Source: Daucus carota subsp. sativus (Eukaryota > Streptophyta > Magnoliopsida > Apiales > Apiaceae). From it: a stretch of 64,000 bases of DNA. The stretch covers positions 43,024,380 to 43,088,379 of the forward strand of contig NC_030383.2 of assembly GCF_001625215.2 (NCBI RefSeq). Direction: 5' to 3'. Below the pieces are notes generated by a model. It was not told the DNA's origin. It saw only the letters and a list, made by a program, of their open reading frames with translations, and searched no databases. Each line of letters begins with the position of its first letter. Position 1 is the first letter of the stretch. The position numbers and the translations under genes are program-made. Positions 21,006 through 33,019 of the stretch are shown in pieces.

Positions 21006-23117
21006 TTAACGATTATCATCCAACAAGGTCTCCAACAATATCAATGGAGGAGACAAAAAATTAACAAAGCTATTAAGCTTACAAGGAATCCTAGCCATAC
21101 CATGTGCCGCCTTGTTTGCATGCTTTCTAACGTAGTTAACCGAAACTCCAGCTTTTCTCTCCAGAATGCTCCTGCAGTGCTTTATGATATGACCTTGTTC
21201 CAAGAGGTTCTCATGCATCCTGTTGATTGCAGTAACTCCTTGCTGAGCATCACTCTCGACAATAATGGTTTGAGCTAGAGAGCTCTTTGTCCATAAAAGA
21301 GCTTCTAAAATCCCAACTTCTTCAGTCTCTAAAACTGATATACACCCAGCAAACCTCATAACTTTACCATCCAAATACTGGCCTCGATGGTCCCTGAGAA
21401 CCATTCCTATTGAGAAACAATCATCCCCTGGCTTAACTGATGCATCCACATTGACTTTGAGCACATCCGTTGGTGGAGGTTGCCACTTGTGAGGGTACTT
21501 ATCGACATCCAATCTTTGATTCTCTTCCAAACTTTTATTCCTTTCATTTGCAACGCTCCAATCTTCAATTTGTTTTTTGCTCCACGCCATTACAGCTGCA
21601 GGTGTCATCGACTTACCTTCAAAAATTTTCTTATTTCGAGCAAACCAGACACCCCATAAAACTGCAGCAATCTGCACTAGCTTACCATCTGGCTCCATGC
21701 TCAACCTTTCTAGCAGCCAATCAGGAGCATTTTCCACCATCTCCATATCGTAACTAATGCTCACCTGTTGCCAACAACTTTTTGCAAAATCGCAGTCAAA
21801 GAATAGATGAAGGAGGTGCTCTACATCACCCACACACATATCACGCCCAATTGGTACTCTTATCCCCTTGATCATGAAAAGATTTCGGATTGGTACATTA
21901 TTGCGGCAAAACCTCCAGAGAAAAATTTTAATCTTGTGAGGTATCACATGGTCTGGGTTATGGGAAGATTTTACCCATGTGTAACTCGACCCACCTATCC
22001 TCTTTGCTTCCAGAAAGTGACAATGAGGAAAATATCGTGCTTTAAGAACTCTCGAAACTAAAGCCTCTGGTTTAGAAATGAGATTCCAACATTGTTTCCC
22101 TAACAGAGCCAGATTGAAACCATGAAGATCTCTGAAACCCAAACCTCCTTTCTTTTTTGACATGCTCATTCTGTTCCAAGCCAGCCAGTGGATCCTTTTG
22201 TTGTTATTGGAGCTAGAGCGCCACCAAAAATCATTCATCATCCTTTCGATTTCCTGACATAAGGTCTTAGGAATTAGAAAACAAGACATGGTGTATGAAG
22301 GAATTGTTTGAGCGACATTCCTTATCATTACTGCCTTTCCTGCTCGAGAAAGTAGTTTTGTATTCCAACCTTGGATACGTTGAAAAACCTTCTCTTTCAG
22401 ATATTTAAAAACAGTCTTTTTAGACCTCCCAACAAGAGACGGCAAGCCCAAATATTTGCTATTACCAATATCACTAAAGACTCCTAGAATTTGCTTGATT
22501 TCCGTTTGTTTATCCCTTCTAACGTTTGAGCTGAAGAAAACTGCAGACTTCTGGTGATTCACAGCCTGGCCAGAAAATACTTCATAATCATTCAGCACTG
22601 CTTTAACTGAGTTTGCCTCCTCTGCCGATGCTTTGAAGAAAAGGAAACTATCATCTGCAAATAACAGATGAGTAATTGTTGGAGCTGAGCTACTAATTTT
22701 GCAGCCCTTGACACGCCCTTCCAAAGAAGCAGTCTTCAGCGATAATGACAACCCCTCCACACAGAGTAAGAACAAATAAGGCGACAACGGGTCTCCTTGA
22801 CGGAGGCCTCTCTTTGGGGTGATGGGGCCTATCGTGGAGCCTTGAAAAGATATAGAATACGAGACCGTGGTTATACAGAGCATTACCCACTTCACCCATT
22901 TCTCAGAAAACTCCATTGTGATCATCCGTTCTTGTAAATATTCCCAGCTCACTCTGTCGTATGCTTTACTGATATCAAGTTTGAGGGTGACCTCTCCTTC
23001 CTTGCCTCCATTATTTCGCTTCATATAGTGAAGCAACTCAAATGCAGCTAAAACATTATCCGTGATATTCAGTCCCGGTACGAAAGCAGACTGCTCCTCA
23101 GAAATCACAGATGGCAA
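21006..23117 (-). pseudogene. LINE ORF2: reverse transcriptase, zf-RVT and RNase H
   Basis: A 703-residue open stretch; the first Met is internal. RT motifs are KLDISKAYDRVSWEYL (about residues 46-61), GLRQGDPLSPYLFLLC (about 109) and the catalytic LLFADDSFLFF (about 150). A cysteine/histidine-rich zf-RVT region follows (KIFLWRFCRNNVP ... VEHLLHLFFDCDFAKSCW). The C-terminal RNase H has VNVDASVKPGDD and IIVESDAQQGV. This enzyme copies LINE RNA at the nicked target. Upstream sequence to 23330 is coding-like ([18 protein letters not shown]) but has several stops, so ORF2 is dead as a whole. Confidence 0.88.
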
Positions 23118-23330
23118 AATTTTCTAAAGCCTATTCGCCAATACCTTCGCAAGAATTTTATATAAGACGTTGCATAGAGCTATTGGCCGCAAATCTTTAA
23201 CCTCTTCTACATTCTCCTTCTTAGGAATCAGAACCAGTGTTGTATCATTTACACCCGCAGAGAACGAGCCATCAATTAGCCACTATTTACAACAATGAAA
23301 AACTTATTTCCCTAGCAGTTTCCAAAAGTT

Positions 23331-24700
23331 CTAAAAAAACGCAGGGTTCAAACCATCCGGGCCACTTGCCTTATCTGGATGCATGCTCCTTACTGCATTT
23401 GTGAATTCTTGAAAGGTCAGGCTAGCTGTGAGCATATTATTTTGCTCCGTAGAAATGCTTGCTTGGATCGGAACCTGAGTATGTCTGTTGATGCAGTCTG
23501 ATGCAGAAAAGACATTGACATAATAACTCTTAAGAAGCCTACATAAATCATCATGATTTGACACCAAAGAGCCATCATCAGCCTTCAACGCTGCAATGTG
23601 ATTCATTTTATTTCTACTAGAAGCTGAAGCATGAAAAAATCTTGAATTAGTGTTCCCTTCTTGAAGCCAGAATGTTTTTGCTCGCTGTTTCCAATAAGTC
23701 TCCTCATGCAGCAGAAGCTCGTTTAGCCTCTCTCTTTCTTCAAAGTACATCTGAATACCATCATCATCTTCTCTATTATTAAGAGCATCAATGACTCCTT
23801 TTTGCTTCAGAACTTTCTCCCTGAACTTATGAAAAACGTCCGTTCCCATTTTGCCATGAAAGAAGATACTGAAATTAACTTAGGAAGAAGATGAATAGTA
23901 GGAAGACCCTGCCAAAACGTAGCCACATCTGTATGAAAACTCTCTTCTTTTAGCCAAGTATTCTCAAATTTAAACCGAAATTGCTTTTTAGAGAATGAAG
24001 TATTCATCAAGTCGAGCTTAATGGGATCATGATCCGATACTACCACATGGGAAACTGAAAGCATGCACAATGGGAACATCTGCCACAAAGCAGCTGAAGC
24101 AAAAGCTCTATCTAATCTTTCTCTCACCCAGTCTGTTGTGCCCTTGCTCTTTTCCCATGTAAATCCTCCCCCTTGCAACTCGATCTCTGAGAGAGCACAA
24201 TCCTCTATAACATTCCGAAAACCATTCAACAAGTTCTGCGGATGAGGGTGCTTGCCCTTCCTATCAGAACTATAGAGAAGATCATTTAAGTCACCAAAAA
24301 TGCACCAAGGTAAAGCAAAATAAAATGACAAGGACCTTATAAAATCCCAAGAAGCTTGACGTCTCTCACGTTCAGGAAAACCGTAAAAGCACGTTAACCT
24401 CCAGGATGTATTATGTCTCTCCTTAATAACAATATCGATGTGATTGAAAGATGAATCAACCACAGCCCCAATAATGTTATGCTTCCAGAAAACTGCTAGC
24501 CCACCCCCTCTGCCTTGTCTATCTACTGAGAAAAAATTAGCAAACCCTAGAGTTGAAGCTAAAACTTCAATTTTATTTCGTTCGACTAATGTTTCAGACA
24601 AAAATAAAAGATCGGGCTTTTGAGACTTTACTAAGTCTCTGAGAATATGAACTGTACGAGCCTTGCCCAAGTCTCGACAGTTCAAACTTAGCAGAATCAT
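23331..24700 (-). pseudogene. LINE ORF2 N-terminal part: APE-type endonuclease and linker
   Basis: 24700-23807 carries the endonuclease that nicks the target: LSLNCRDLGKA (start), LLFLSETLVERNK, GRGGGLAVFWK, CIFGDLNDLL, GGFTWEKSKGTTDWVRERLDRAF and VSDHDPIKLDL. These include the expected metal-binding and catalytic positions, with D in the usual LNCRGLG-like context. A frameshift near 23830 moves the frame into 23849-23331 (linker to the RT start, FHASASSRNKMNHI, PDKASGPDGLNPAFF), which ends at a stop. Confidence 0.85.
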
Positions 24701-24719
24701 TTGGACCGGCTGGCTTGTA

Positions 24720-25320
24720 AGGCAAGCTCAGCCGATAAATTCTTTGTAGAGTCTGCAAAATCTCCATCAGAAATTACAGCCTCTTGAAAGTGTCTAGTCT
24801 CTTCTGGCCCATGAAAAGGGTGGCCCATATCTACAACCATATTCTCGTCGAAGTCCAACTCTCTTCTGCTTCTTTTGCGCTCTTCAATACGAAATCCATC
24901 ATTATCCTCATCATTTGACAGGTATAACAGATTTGCTGTTGTTGTAAATCTCTCTAAATTAGCCTTATTTACTGTGTTTGTTATTCCTCTATCAGCTGTA
25001 GATTCTTCCCCAACAACTTTCCTGTAATTTCTCGGTTTCTTTATCTCATTTCCTTTTTTTGAATTTGAATCCCCCGAAAAATTCTGGTAGTTATCCTTCG
25101 TACCAATCCTATCCTCCCACGTGTCATCGTCTTCTCCCCTGAGCCATTTACTTTGAGTTTGACCCGCCGCCCTGCGCGGTGGCGCCCGCAGCCAGCTTCC
25201 CCATTTTCTTCACTTCCTCTTTGATCCCAGCATCAAGTAGTTTCCTGCAGAAGCGATCTGTATGTGTGACCATTCCACAGGAGAAATAAAACTCTCCTAA
25301 TCTTTCATACTTGCATGTGA
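24720..25320 (-). pseudogene. LINE ORF1 C-terminal part with zinc knuckle
   Basis: Left of the hAT insertion the minus strand continues ORF1: VTCKYERLGEFYFSCGMVTHTDRFCRK (split here as CKYERLGEFYFSCG and THTDRFC) shows the C-C-H-C knuckle of plant LINE ORF1 proteins, which bind the element RNA. A variable, poorly conserved tail follows down to the start of ORF2. No single long frame is open. Confidence 0.6.
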
Positions 25321-25321
25321 C

Positions 25322-27063
25322 CAGGGGGGGATCTAGTAAAGGGCACGGGGGGACACGTGTCCCCCCTAATTAAAAAAAAATAAAAAATTACCGCCGTGAT
25401 TTCGGAAAAAAAATATAAGTGTCCCCCTAAAAAATTTGAAAATTTAGGGGTGTCCCCGCGAATTTTAAAAGTTCAAGTAAGTTGCAGTGGTTTAATAAAA
25501 TTATAAGGAACTAAAAGGTAATTTGTACACATATATTTATATTAAAAATATGAATAGATATAATTTAAAAACAAAAAAGTAGTTAATTCATATGTTTTAG
25601 TCTCTGCAGTCTGTTCTCTCGAGCAGAGCTTGTGCCTGGCTAGTGTAAGTACTCACCTTTTTATTAATCCAAATTACCCACCGATCAAATACAAACCGAA
25701 TACAATCACTGAATCATCTATCAGCTACTAGTTAATTAGATATGTGCTTGAGGCTTCTGATGTGGAGCGCTGCGTTTTCTGTCCTTACCTGTCCGAGCTC
25801 CGCCTAATCCATGGATGTTTCTTCTTCAGTTCTTCTGCAGAGTAATTCCGGAATCTAAAGATTAAACAAAGTATGTTTATATTGTCATTGTGTGTCTAAT
25901 TTATAGATATCTGTTGTGTTTATGCTTTAAATTCAAATTATTAGGTCATGGGTGATGGCCTGATGGGTACCAGCAGGCTAGCAGAGTAGCAGGCAGCAGC
26001 TGAAAAGGGGGAATTCTCAATTCTGTGATTACAAAATTAAGGTGTGTTTATTTTTCCCCTACTGTAACTTTGTAAGCTTTTGATTATCGTTAGTTGATAC
26101 TTAAAATGTCAACCCTATATTTGTTAAACAGTTAATCAATTATGCATCGATTTTATTCAATGTTATGAATTTGTGTTCTTATTGCATTTAATGAAGACTG
26201 TATTGGGGATCACTAACGAGTTATCACAAGCATTGCAGAGGAAAGATCAAGATCTTGTAAACGCCATGGATCTTGTTAAATCGTGTAAAAGAAGATTTCA
26301 ACACACGAGGGATAATGGTTGGCAATCTCTGCTTGAAGAAATATGTGTTTTTTGTGAAAAGAATTCAGTAAGTATCCCAAATATGGAAGATGTGTTTGTA
26401 GCTCGAGGAAGATCAAGACGTGGAGTACAAGAATTCACAAATCTGCATCATTTTCAGAATGATTTATTTTATACTATCATAGATGATCAAATGGGAGAGT
26501 TAAATAGTCGATTCAATGAAGTGAACACAGAATTGCTTTTGTGTATGGCTTGCCTCAATCCCTCTGATTCTTTTTCAGCCATGAAAATCATCAAAAGTAC
26601 GTTGCGCAACCGAATGGGAGACGAGTGGATGAATGATTGTTTAGTAACTTATGTTGAAAGAGAGATGTTTGAGACTATCTCAACAGATAATATAATCAAG
26701 CAATTTCAGAAAATGAAGTCTAGGAGAATCTGCCTATAATTGTGTATATACCATGCCAGGTTTTAATAAACATGTCTACTCTCTAGTATGTTTCTGTATA
26801 TATGTGTATAGCTATGTAATTTTTATTTAATTAATGCTAAGAGTGCTTATGTGTGTGATTTCAGGGGCAAGAGTTGTTGGCAGACACTCATTTTTGTCGC
26901 AAAATACTATACTTTTGGCTTGGCTGTGACTTGTGAGACTGTGGTTGCTGCCTTGCTGGTTCTTGACTATAGCATGCAGGTACATTTATCAATCTGTTAT
27001 GACTTATGAGTTAAGAAAATATTTTGGTGTCCCCTCTAAGATTAGATCCTAGATCCGCCCCTG
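25322..27063 (+). mobile_element. Non-autonomous hAT element in the LINE
   Basis: It begins CAGGGGGGGATCTAG and ends CTAGATCCGCCCCTG, imperfect terminal inverted repeats of hAT type. An 8-bp duplication CATGTGAC (25314-25321 and 27064-27071) proves the boundaries. Length is 1742 bp. Just inside each end are runs of G/C (GACACGTGTCCCCCC; GTGTCCCCTCT), also usual in this family. It contains a transposase fragment (26173-26739) and intron-like flanks. Confidence 0.92.
26173..26739 (+). pseudogene. hAT transposase C-terminal fragment (ZMYM1-like)
   Basis: 188 residues resembling the C-terminal part of plant hAT transposases annotated as zinc finger MYM-type protein 1-like: VLGITNELSQALQRKDQDLVNAMDLVKSCK, DNGWQSLLEEI, PNMEDVFVARGRSRR and FNEVNTELLLCMACLNPSDSFSA. 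After that, family members continue into the dimerisation region, but here the text jumps to an unrelated-looking RNRMGDEWMNDCLVTYVER. This suggests an internal deletion that kept the frame. The N-terminal zinc finger and the catalytic core are absent, so it cannot transpose alone. Confidence 0.7.
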
Positions 27064-27662
27064 CATGTGACAATGAATTCTGACCCATCTTTCCTCACAA
27101 TCTTTTTCTTCCTCTTGAGAGGTTTTCTTATGTCCATCCTGATTCTGATCCTCATACATTCTCGCCAAATAAAGGTATTATTTTTTACATCATACTCAAG
27201 GAACTCGCCAAAAAAATTCCTTAACTGTCTGCCTACTGCCTCCATCATGAACCCCATGGGTAGATCATGAAGTTGCGTCCAAATATTCAAGAAATATAAT
27301 TTTACCTGAACTAGGTCAACTCACGCTGGCACTGGTTCAACAGCTAGCATTGCATTATCAAACGACCAAGGTCCCCCTTTGATCACCCAATGCATGTCTT
27401 CCTTTCTGAAAAACTGGAACAGATAAACACCTTGCTCAAGCTCCTTTATATCAATTCCCATTGCTGGCTTCCAGATATCTGCTAGTCTTGATTTCATTGC
27501 TCGAACGTTGATTGATTTCTCCGTCAATAACCTGCCTACGAGGCACATATCATATTTATTTATGTTCTCCTCTATATCTCCTTCAAGTACAAAGCCCTCA
27601 TTCTCCTCCTTGTCAATCTCCAGCTCAGCCATTTGCTGATCGATATCCTGGTTAACTACCAT
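27042..27662 (-). pseudogene. LINE ORF1 N-terminal part (DUF4283-like)
   Basis: Starts at ATG 27662 (MVVNQDIDQQMAELEIDKEE). It shows the DUF4283-type fold of plant LINE ORF1: VGRLLTEKSINVRAMKSRLADIWKP, GVYLFQFFRKEDMHWVIKGGPWSFDNAML. A TGA at 27321-27323 interrupts; the same frame continues (VDLVQVKLYFL, NIWTQLHDLPMGFMMEAVGRQLRNFFG) to the hAT insertion at 27063, where the final residues come from the hAT. The protein would coat element RNA. Confidence 0.75.
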
Positions 27663-27701
27663 GCTATCTCCAGAAACAACTCTTACAGTATTCTTAATTA
27701 C

Positions 27702-28056
27702 TTATGAATATGAAGAGAAAAACTAGACTCTCACATGATATGGAGAGAAAAAAAAGTTTAAGGCATGTTGGTTAATGAGTTTTTGTGTTAGACTAATTGT
27801 TGATTAAATTATGTCATCTAATAAAACAATTACATAATTTTTTTAACTCTAATCTGTTACACGACAAATATCTTTTTTCATACATATGAAGATATACGAA
27901 ATATGAAAAATATGATTTAATATTGACTGAATAATAAATTATTCCATAATAATAACAGAAAATATTTTAAAATAGATAATAAATTGTAAAATCTAAATTT
28001 TCGTGAGAAAATATAATCCGTTGGTTAATATAATTTAATTAAAGTTCAATTCTTTA
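27702..28056. other. AT-rich spacer
   Basis: No gene, repeat end or structure recognised. Low-complexity A/T runs only. Confidence 0.5.
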
Positions 28057-28065
28057 ATATTAAAA

Positions 28066-28259
28066 CGGTTTGTCTAGTGTGTGCCCATGGGCACATGCTA
28101 AGCGTGGAAATTTTTGTATTTGGGAGATTTTGATTGGTGTGGTTGGTGTATTTGCAGGGGGGGTCCACCATTATCAAGAGAGAGGAGCCAATCAAAATGA
28201 TCTAAGCACAACATTTTCCGCGCTTAGCATGTGCTCATGGGCACACCATAGAAAAACCG
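28066..28259. mobile_element. MULE-type MITE, 194 bp
   Basis: Long terminal inverted repeats: the left CGGTTTGTCTAGTGTGTGCC and the right GGCACACCATAGAAAAACCG pair with few mismatches, and pairing continues inward through CATGGGCACATGCTAAGCG. A 9-bp direct duplication ATATTAAAA (28057-28065, 28260-28268) flanks it, the size made by Mutator-like transposases. There is no coding capacity. Confidence 0.88.
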
Positions 28260-28324
28260 ATATTAAAAAACTAATAAAATGATGTTACAATTTAAATTAT
28301 AAAAAATAAATTACGAATTATACA

Positions 28325-28390
28325 ACAAGAATTGAACCAAGACCTGTATTATTCATGTGCACCACTTAAACCACTTGAGCTACACAAGCA
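28325..28390 (-). mobile_element. Possible tRNA-derived SINE head
   Basis: On the minus strand, TAGCTCAAGTGG (28382-28371) resembles the pol III A box and GGTTCAATTCT (28339-28329) the B box, about 31 bases apart as in tRNA genes. The surrounding sequence does not fold convincingly as a tRNA and lacks an anticodon-arm match. A SINE remnant is therefore more likely than a tRNA gene. No clear tail or target duplication was found. Confidence 0.4.
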
Positions 28391-28739
28391 ATCAACAAGT
28401 TATTCAAAAGCATTAACCACATACATTAAAACTGTTGTATTTATATTCTTTTCAATATCTTATTTATTTAAGATAAGTTATTATTTCAGCATTAATCATG
28501 ATTCCACTTTCTAAAAATAGATATAATTAATATCCAAATAAAAATGAACAAATTCAAATCTAACTTAATTAATAGTTAATAGTTTAAACGAGTACCAATA
28601 CGATATTATAAAAATTTTAAGTAATGAATGTGATAAATAAACTCAAAAACTAAAATTTTAGTAAGCATCTCTGAAACAAAAAGGTGATGGGCTTTCAACA
28701 TGGACTATGTCATATTAAATTTTTTTATTATAAAATGTC

Positions 28740-28999
28740 TTCGCGTGTGATGTTAAAGGTAAACGTGCAAAGACATCGGGTTTTACCCGATTTCTAAAGT
28801 AGACTTACACAACGCTTCTAGGATGTACCTGATATCTATCCTATTTTAGACATCAGTTATGTTTCATTAAACGCTTGTATTTTCAAGCGATGTCTGTTTT
28901 GAATTAAATTAAAATGGGCACCCTTTTTTTGCTTAAATATCCAGAATAAACCAAATGAAATGCAAACAAGTCATATACAATCATCATATCTCAACAACA

Positions 29000-29035
<36 letters not shown>

Positions 29036-31340
29036 CTCCAATTTCAAATCCAAAATACCAAGTACCTACCAACTACAATCTAAATTTCATCCAACCAAGC
29101 AAAACATATTTAAATCAAATACATAGTCAGCTAGGGAAATAAACTGCTAAGATGATATACAATTTACAGTCATTCTTCGAGGCAAATTTCAGTCATTCTT
29201 CGAGGCAACATCTGCGAGGACAATATATGAAAATAAACTCTGGAATCTCTTTCTTGAATATTGTGGAGAGGCCTTGCTCTGATCTGTTCCAGTTTCATCA
29301 TTACAACAAGCTTGTCATAACTGACTTTTCCATCCTGAAAACATAAACCACTATTGTCAAGTTTGTAATTAACAAAACTAATACAGTGGAAATTAAGTGA
29401 AAATTATCAAATTGTAGTTCAATGTCAGACCTTGTCTAACACATCAGCAATTTCTCATGTTTTCTGAAGATCATGACCAAACAGAAGGCGTTTTCTGCTG
29501 AGTTCAGATGAAAGCCATTGTTGCCTGCCTTCCTCTGACCACTCCCGGTGGAAGCTTCCTCTGTCCAATTCTTGTAGAAGCTTATAAATAGAACCAGGAG
29601 GAAGCTTATAAACAGAGGGCCCTGCAATTGTAAATGTAAGAAAAATTAGATATTTTGCTCCTCACATAGCAAACAATTCTTGAATTTGACCTGGTAATGG
29701 CATCTTGTTATCTGTAGTTACTTGAGATTATGAGAGAATTTACCCCAGAGCAGTACTGAAGCTTCCTCTGTCCATATTCTTGTAGAAGCTTATAAATGGA
29801 ACCCCAGACACATATTCTAAATATATGTAAAGTTTATCATCTACCTGCTTACACATCACAAGTCTTTATAAGACTAATTAATTGACAAAATAAATAATTT
29901 CTTGCTGATATATGCATAAATTATCCGGAAAAACTCAACTATGAAGTAATATGCATAACATTTGACTGGTAGTAAGAAATAGGATACTTATCAATCGTAC
30001 AAACTAGAACATTGTAAAACTTATACAACATACTCATCCAAACCGCCATATATTCACTACCAAATTTACATACATGTCCTAACTGCTTTGCACATAACAC
30101 CGGAATCATAGCACTGTAATAATAACAGATATATGCAGAGTTATAAATGCCTGGATTATGTGCATTAACAATTTATCACTTTACAAGACAAAGAACCAAA
30201 ACTCCAGACCTTCACATAAAAACTAAACAACATTTTCTTTATAATATTATTAAATAGTTTATAAGTTGATCAGCAAAGTGTCTCCGAAAAGAGAAGCTTC
30301 TACACCTAATAAAGCAACAAAGCACCCAAATAAACTCAAACCATCAGCTTAATGTAAAAGCCCATTACTAAACACAAAACTTATAATAGTTTTAAATCTA
30401 GTTACATACCCAAATAAACTTACTTTCTGCATTCCCTGTTAAATAGAAAACAAACACAGTTCAATTAATTCAACAACAATTCAATATATTCCAATACCAA
30501 AAAAATTATTCTCGAAAAATTAAACAATAAGTAAGAAAGTCTTCACATATCTATATACATTACACATACAGATTGCAGCTAGTCTCTGCTTGCTATATAT
30601 ATCAGTATCAAGCCTCCAAACTCCAGATCTGTTCAAAAATAAATAATTCAGGTAAAAAAAGGAACCCTAACTATAGAAAACAAAACCCAATCAAAATAAA
30701 CAAAGCCTACAGGATGATAAAATAGGGATTCTCGAAGCACCGTACTGCTAATTGAAAATTCATCCAATTTGGGGTTCAATTGGAACCCTAGCTGAAATTG
30801 GACAAATAACTAGAGATATGAGAGATGTAAGAGAGAGACCGAAGAGATGCTAGAGATGTGTGAGAGAGACCGGAGAGATGCGAGAGATGTGGTGGCAGCG
30901 GCGGCGAGGGGGCGGAGATGTCCGGAGTGAGGGAGAGAGAGAGGTGAGATGTCGGGAGTGAGGGAGACTGAGGGAAAGAGGGGCGGGGAAATGATTTTGT
31001 TCAAAGTGGGGGAAATATTTTTTGGTTAAGTGTGGGAAATAAAAGGGGGCAAAGTAAGACAAGTTATTTTTCATTTTTTTTAAACATTTAAATTAACACC
31101 GGTTCTAAACTAAACCGATGTCCCAAAAAAAATGACAACAGTTGTGTCCTGAAACGATGTCTATTTCACGATTCTTATTTTTTCAAAATAAGTATTGACA
31201 CTGGTTATTTTCGGAACCGATGTCTAAAAATAACGACGACATCGTTTTAAAAATAACTGATGTCTTAAAGGACTTTGACATCGGTCACTTGAGCAATTGA
31301 TGTCTAAGCACCGATGTCGTAGACAGTTGTTCTAGTAGTG
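28740..31340. mobile_element. CACTA-like non-autonomous element with gene-like cargo
   Basis: The right end reads ...GTTGTTCTAGTAGTG (to 31340), the inverse of CACTACTAGAACAAC, a CACTA-type terminus. Near both edges short subterminal repeats with GACATCGGT / ACCGATGTC cores cluster in both orientations (28770-28900; 31100-31325), as in CACTA elements. The matching left CACTA end is not visible and the left boundary is approximate. Inside is gene-like cargo on the minus strand: a CT-rich leader near 30780-30990 and scattered exon-like pieces with a duplicated motif (GAAGCTTCCTCTGTCC, 29548 and 29759). No transposase is present. An AT dinucleotide run lies at 29004-29031. Confidence 0.5.
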
Positions 31341-33019
31341 TAAAGAGATTACAATATTTTGGGGAACACTAAATAAGATAACGAAAAGAATATTCTTATT
31401 TAGAATATTTTTTATTTTAAACTTATGAATTCAGAATTGGACGTGTAACTAAATCTGTTTAAAAAATATAGATATAAGAATAATGTCAAAGACATCAAAT
31501 TTGGTGTCAGAATATATATCAAAATGATGTAATTTTAATGATATTTGACTTTGAAATATTATAACTTGTGATATAAAGTTGATTTTAGGGAAATTCTATA
31601 TTATTAATCAAAAGTCAATCAAATAATAATAAAAAACGTTTACGAGACCTACTAAAAAGAATTGAGTTATAAAGCTTACTTGATTTATTTTCAAAAAAAA
31701 TTACTTGGTTAAAATAGAATAACACAGAAAAATAAGCTATATATATTAAAGTCTTAAAACTATAATTTTTAATATGCCATCGATCAATATATAACATACC
31801 AGTTAAATAAAATGATTCAAACTACAATTAAATTAATTAATCATTTAAAAATTAATATAAAAAAATATAATTAATTTTGAACCGGATAATCAGACGCAAT
31901 ACGGTGAAAACTAATATTTGATTAAACGGAACTAGAACAAGAATAATTTTTTTTTCATAATCCAGAATATTGGATATCGAATATTTGAATTAATTTTTAA
32001 CAAATGAACATGATATGCTACACCCCTAAGAAATACGAGTATCAAAATTTAAAAATTTAAGTTTGCACAAAGCTAAAAAAATAAATACACAACTAATTGA
32101 GCTAAATATTTCATGTTTTTATGATCTTCATGGGGTGTGACTCATATCTACTCTGTTTTTTCTATTTCAAATTCCAGGATATCATTGTATGAGATCTGAT
32201 TTATAACAATTACATGAAAAATCATTAAAAATCTTAATCATCAAGCTTAGAAACTAATTATAAAAAATTAAAATTTAACAACAAGCCGATATTATAATAG
32301 ATTGTATCAAAGTAATAATTTTCTAATATTTTAAATTAACAATAAAAATCTAAGAAATTAAAGTACTTTAATGTTGATATGAAAATTAAAAGCTTAAACC
32401 ACATTAAAGGTGTTAGAATTTTTTTGGGCACAGTTAAGAGGTTATTTGTTGAAATTATACTTTTATAATAAAAAAGGTATTGGTCTTTTTAGTTGTTACA
32501 ATTTCTATTTATGCAAAATGTGTGCAACATATGCTAAAAAAGATTGTGTTGATGATCTGCCCCATCATGTGTCACACAACTATGACGCCAAATCTACGCT
32601 TAAAAAAAAGAAATAAATGTAAAATAATGCCGTCACACATCTTCTTCTAATGACGATTTGGGATATCGTAATTCAACCGATCAAGAACAAGTTTTCATCA
32701 AAATCATGTTATGTTAGGTGAAATAATTTAATAATTTTCAACAATAAGTTACAGATACTTTTAATGAGGAATAATATATTTAAAATTTAAAAATATCATA
32801 TTGAAAAAATCAGTAGAACTGAGAGTTTTATTTTTACAAAAAAGACTAATATTTCACAAATGGAGGAAGTATATATTAATTTTTATGATGTTTTTTTAAG
32901 CAATCTCATTTTTTTTTGTCGGGGCGACGGGGAAACCACCTCTTGACCAAAACAGAACAATCATATATCTTCACACTGTAACCGAACCTGAGCTTAATTG
33001 TACATAGCAAATGATCAAC
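31341..33019. other. AT-rich intergenic region
   Basis: No convincing gene or element. Short ORFs (for example 32410-32616) lack any recognisable similarity. The last about 100 bases (32917-33019) are probably the 3' untranslated region of the minus-strand gene that follows. Confidence 0.5.

Larger units (their letters stand above)
20965..27694 (-). mobile_element. L1-type LINE, decayed and split by a hAT element
   Basis: On the minus strand the order is ORF1 (27662 down), endonuclease, reverse transcriptase, RNase H, and an A-rich tail (TTTATTTTTTTT on the plus strand, about 20968-20981). TAATTAC at 20958-20964 and 27695-27701 is a possible target duplication, short enough to be chance. Several nonsense codons and frameshifts break both ORFs. 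Plant L1 elements have this layout, including the RNase H at the end of ORF2. Confidence 0.8.

Noticed and set aside
27695..27701. TAATTAC as a firm LINE target duplication
   Set aside because: Only seven AT-rich bases; listed as possible boundary evidence but could be chance.
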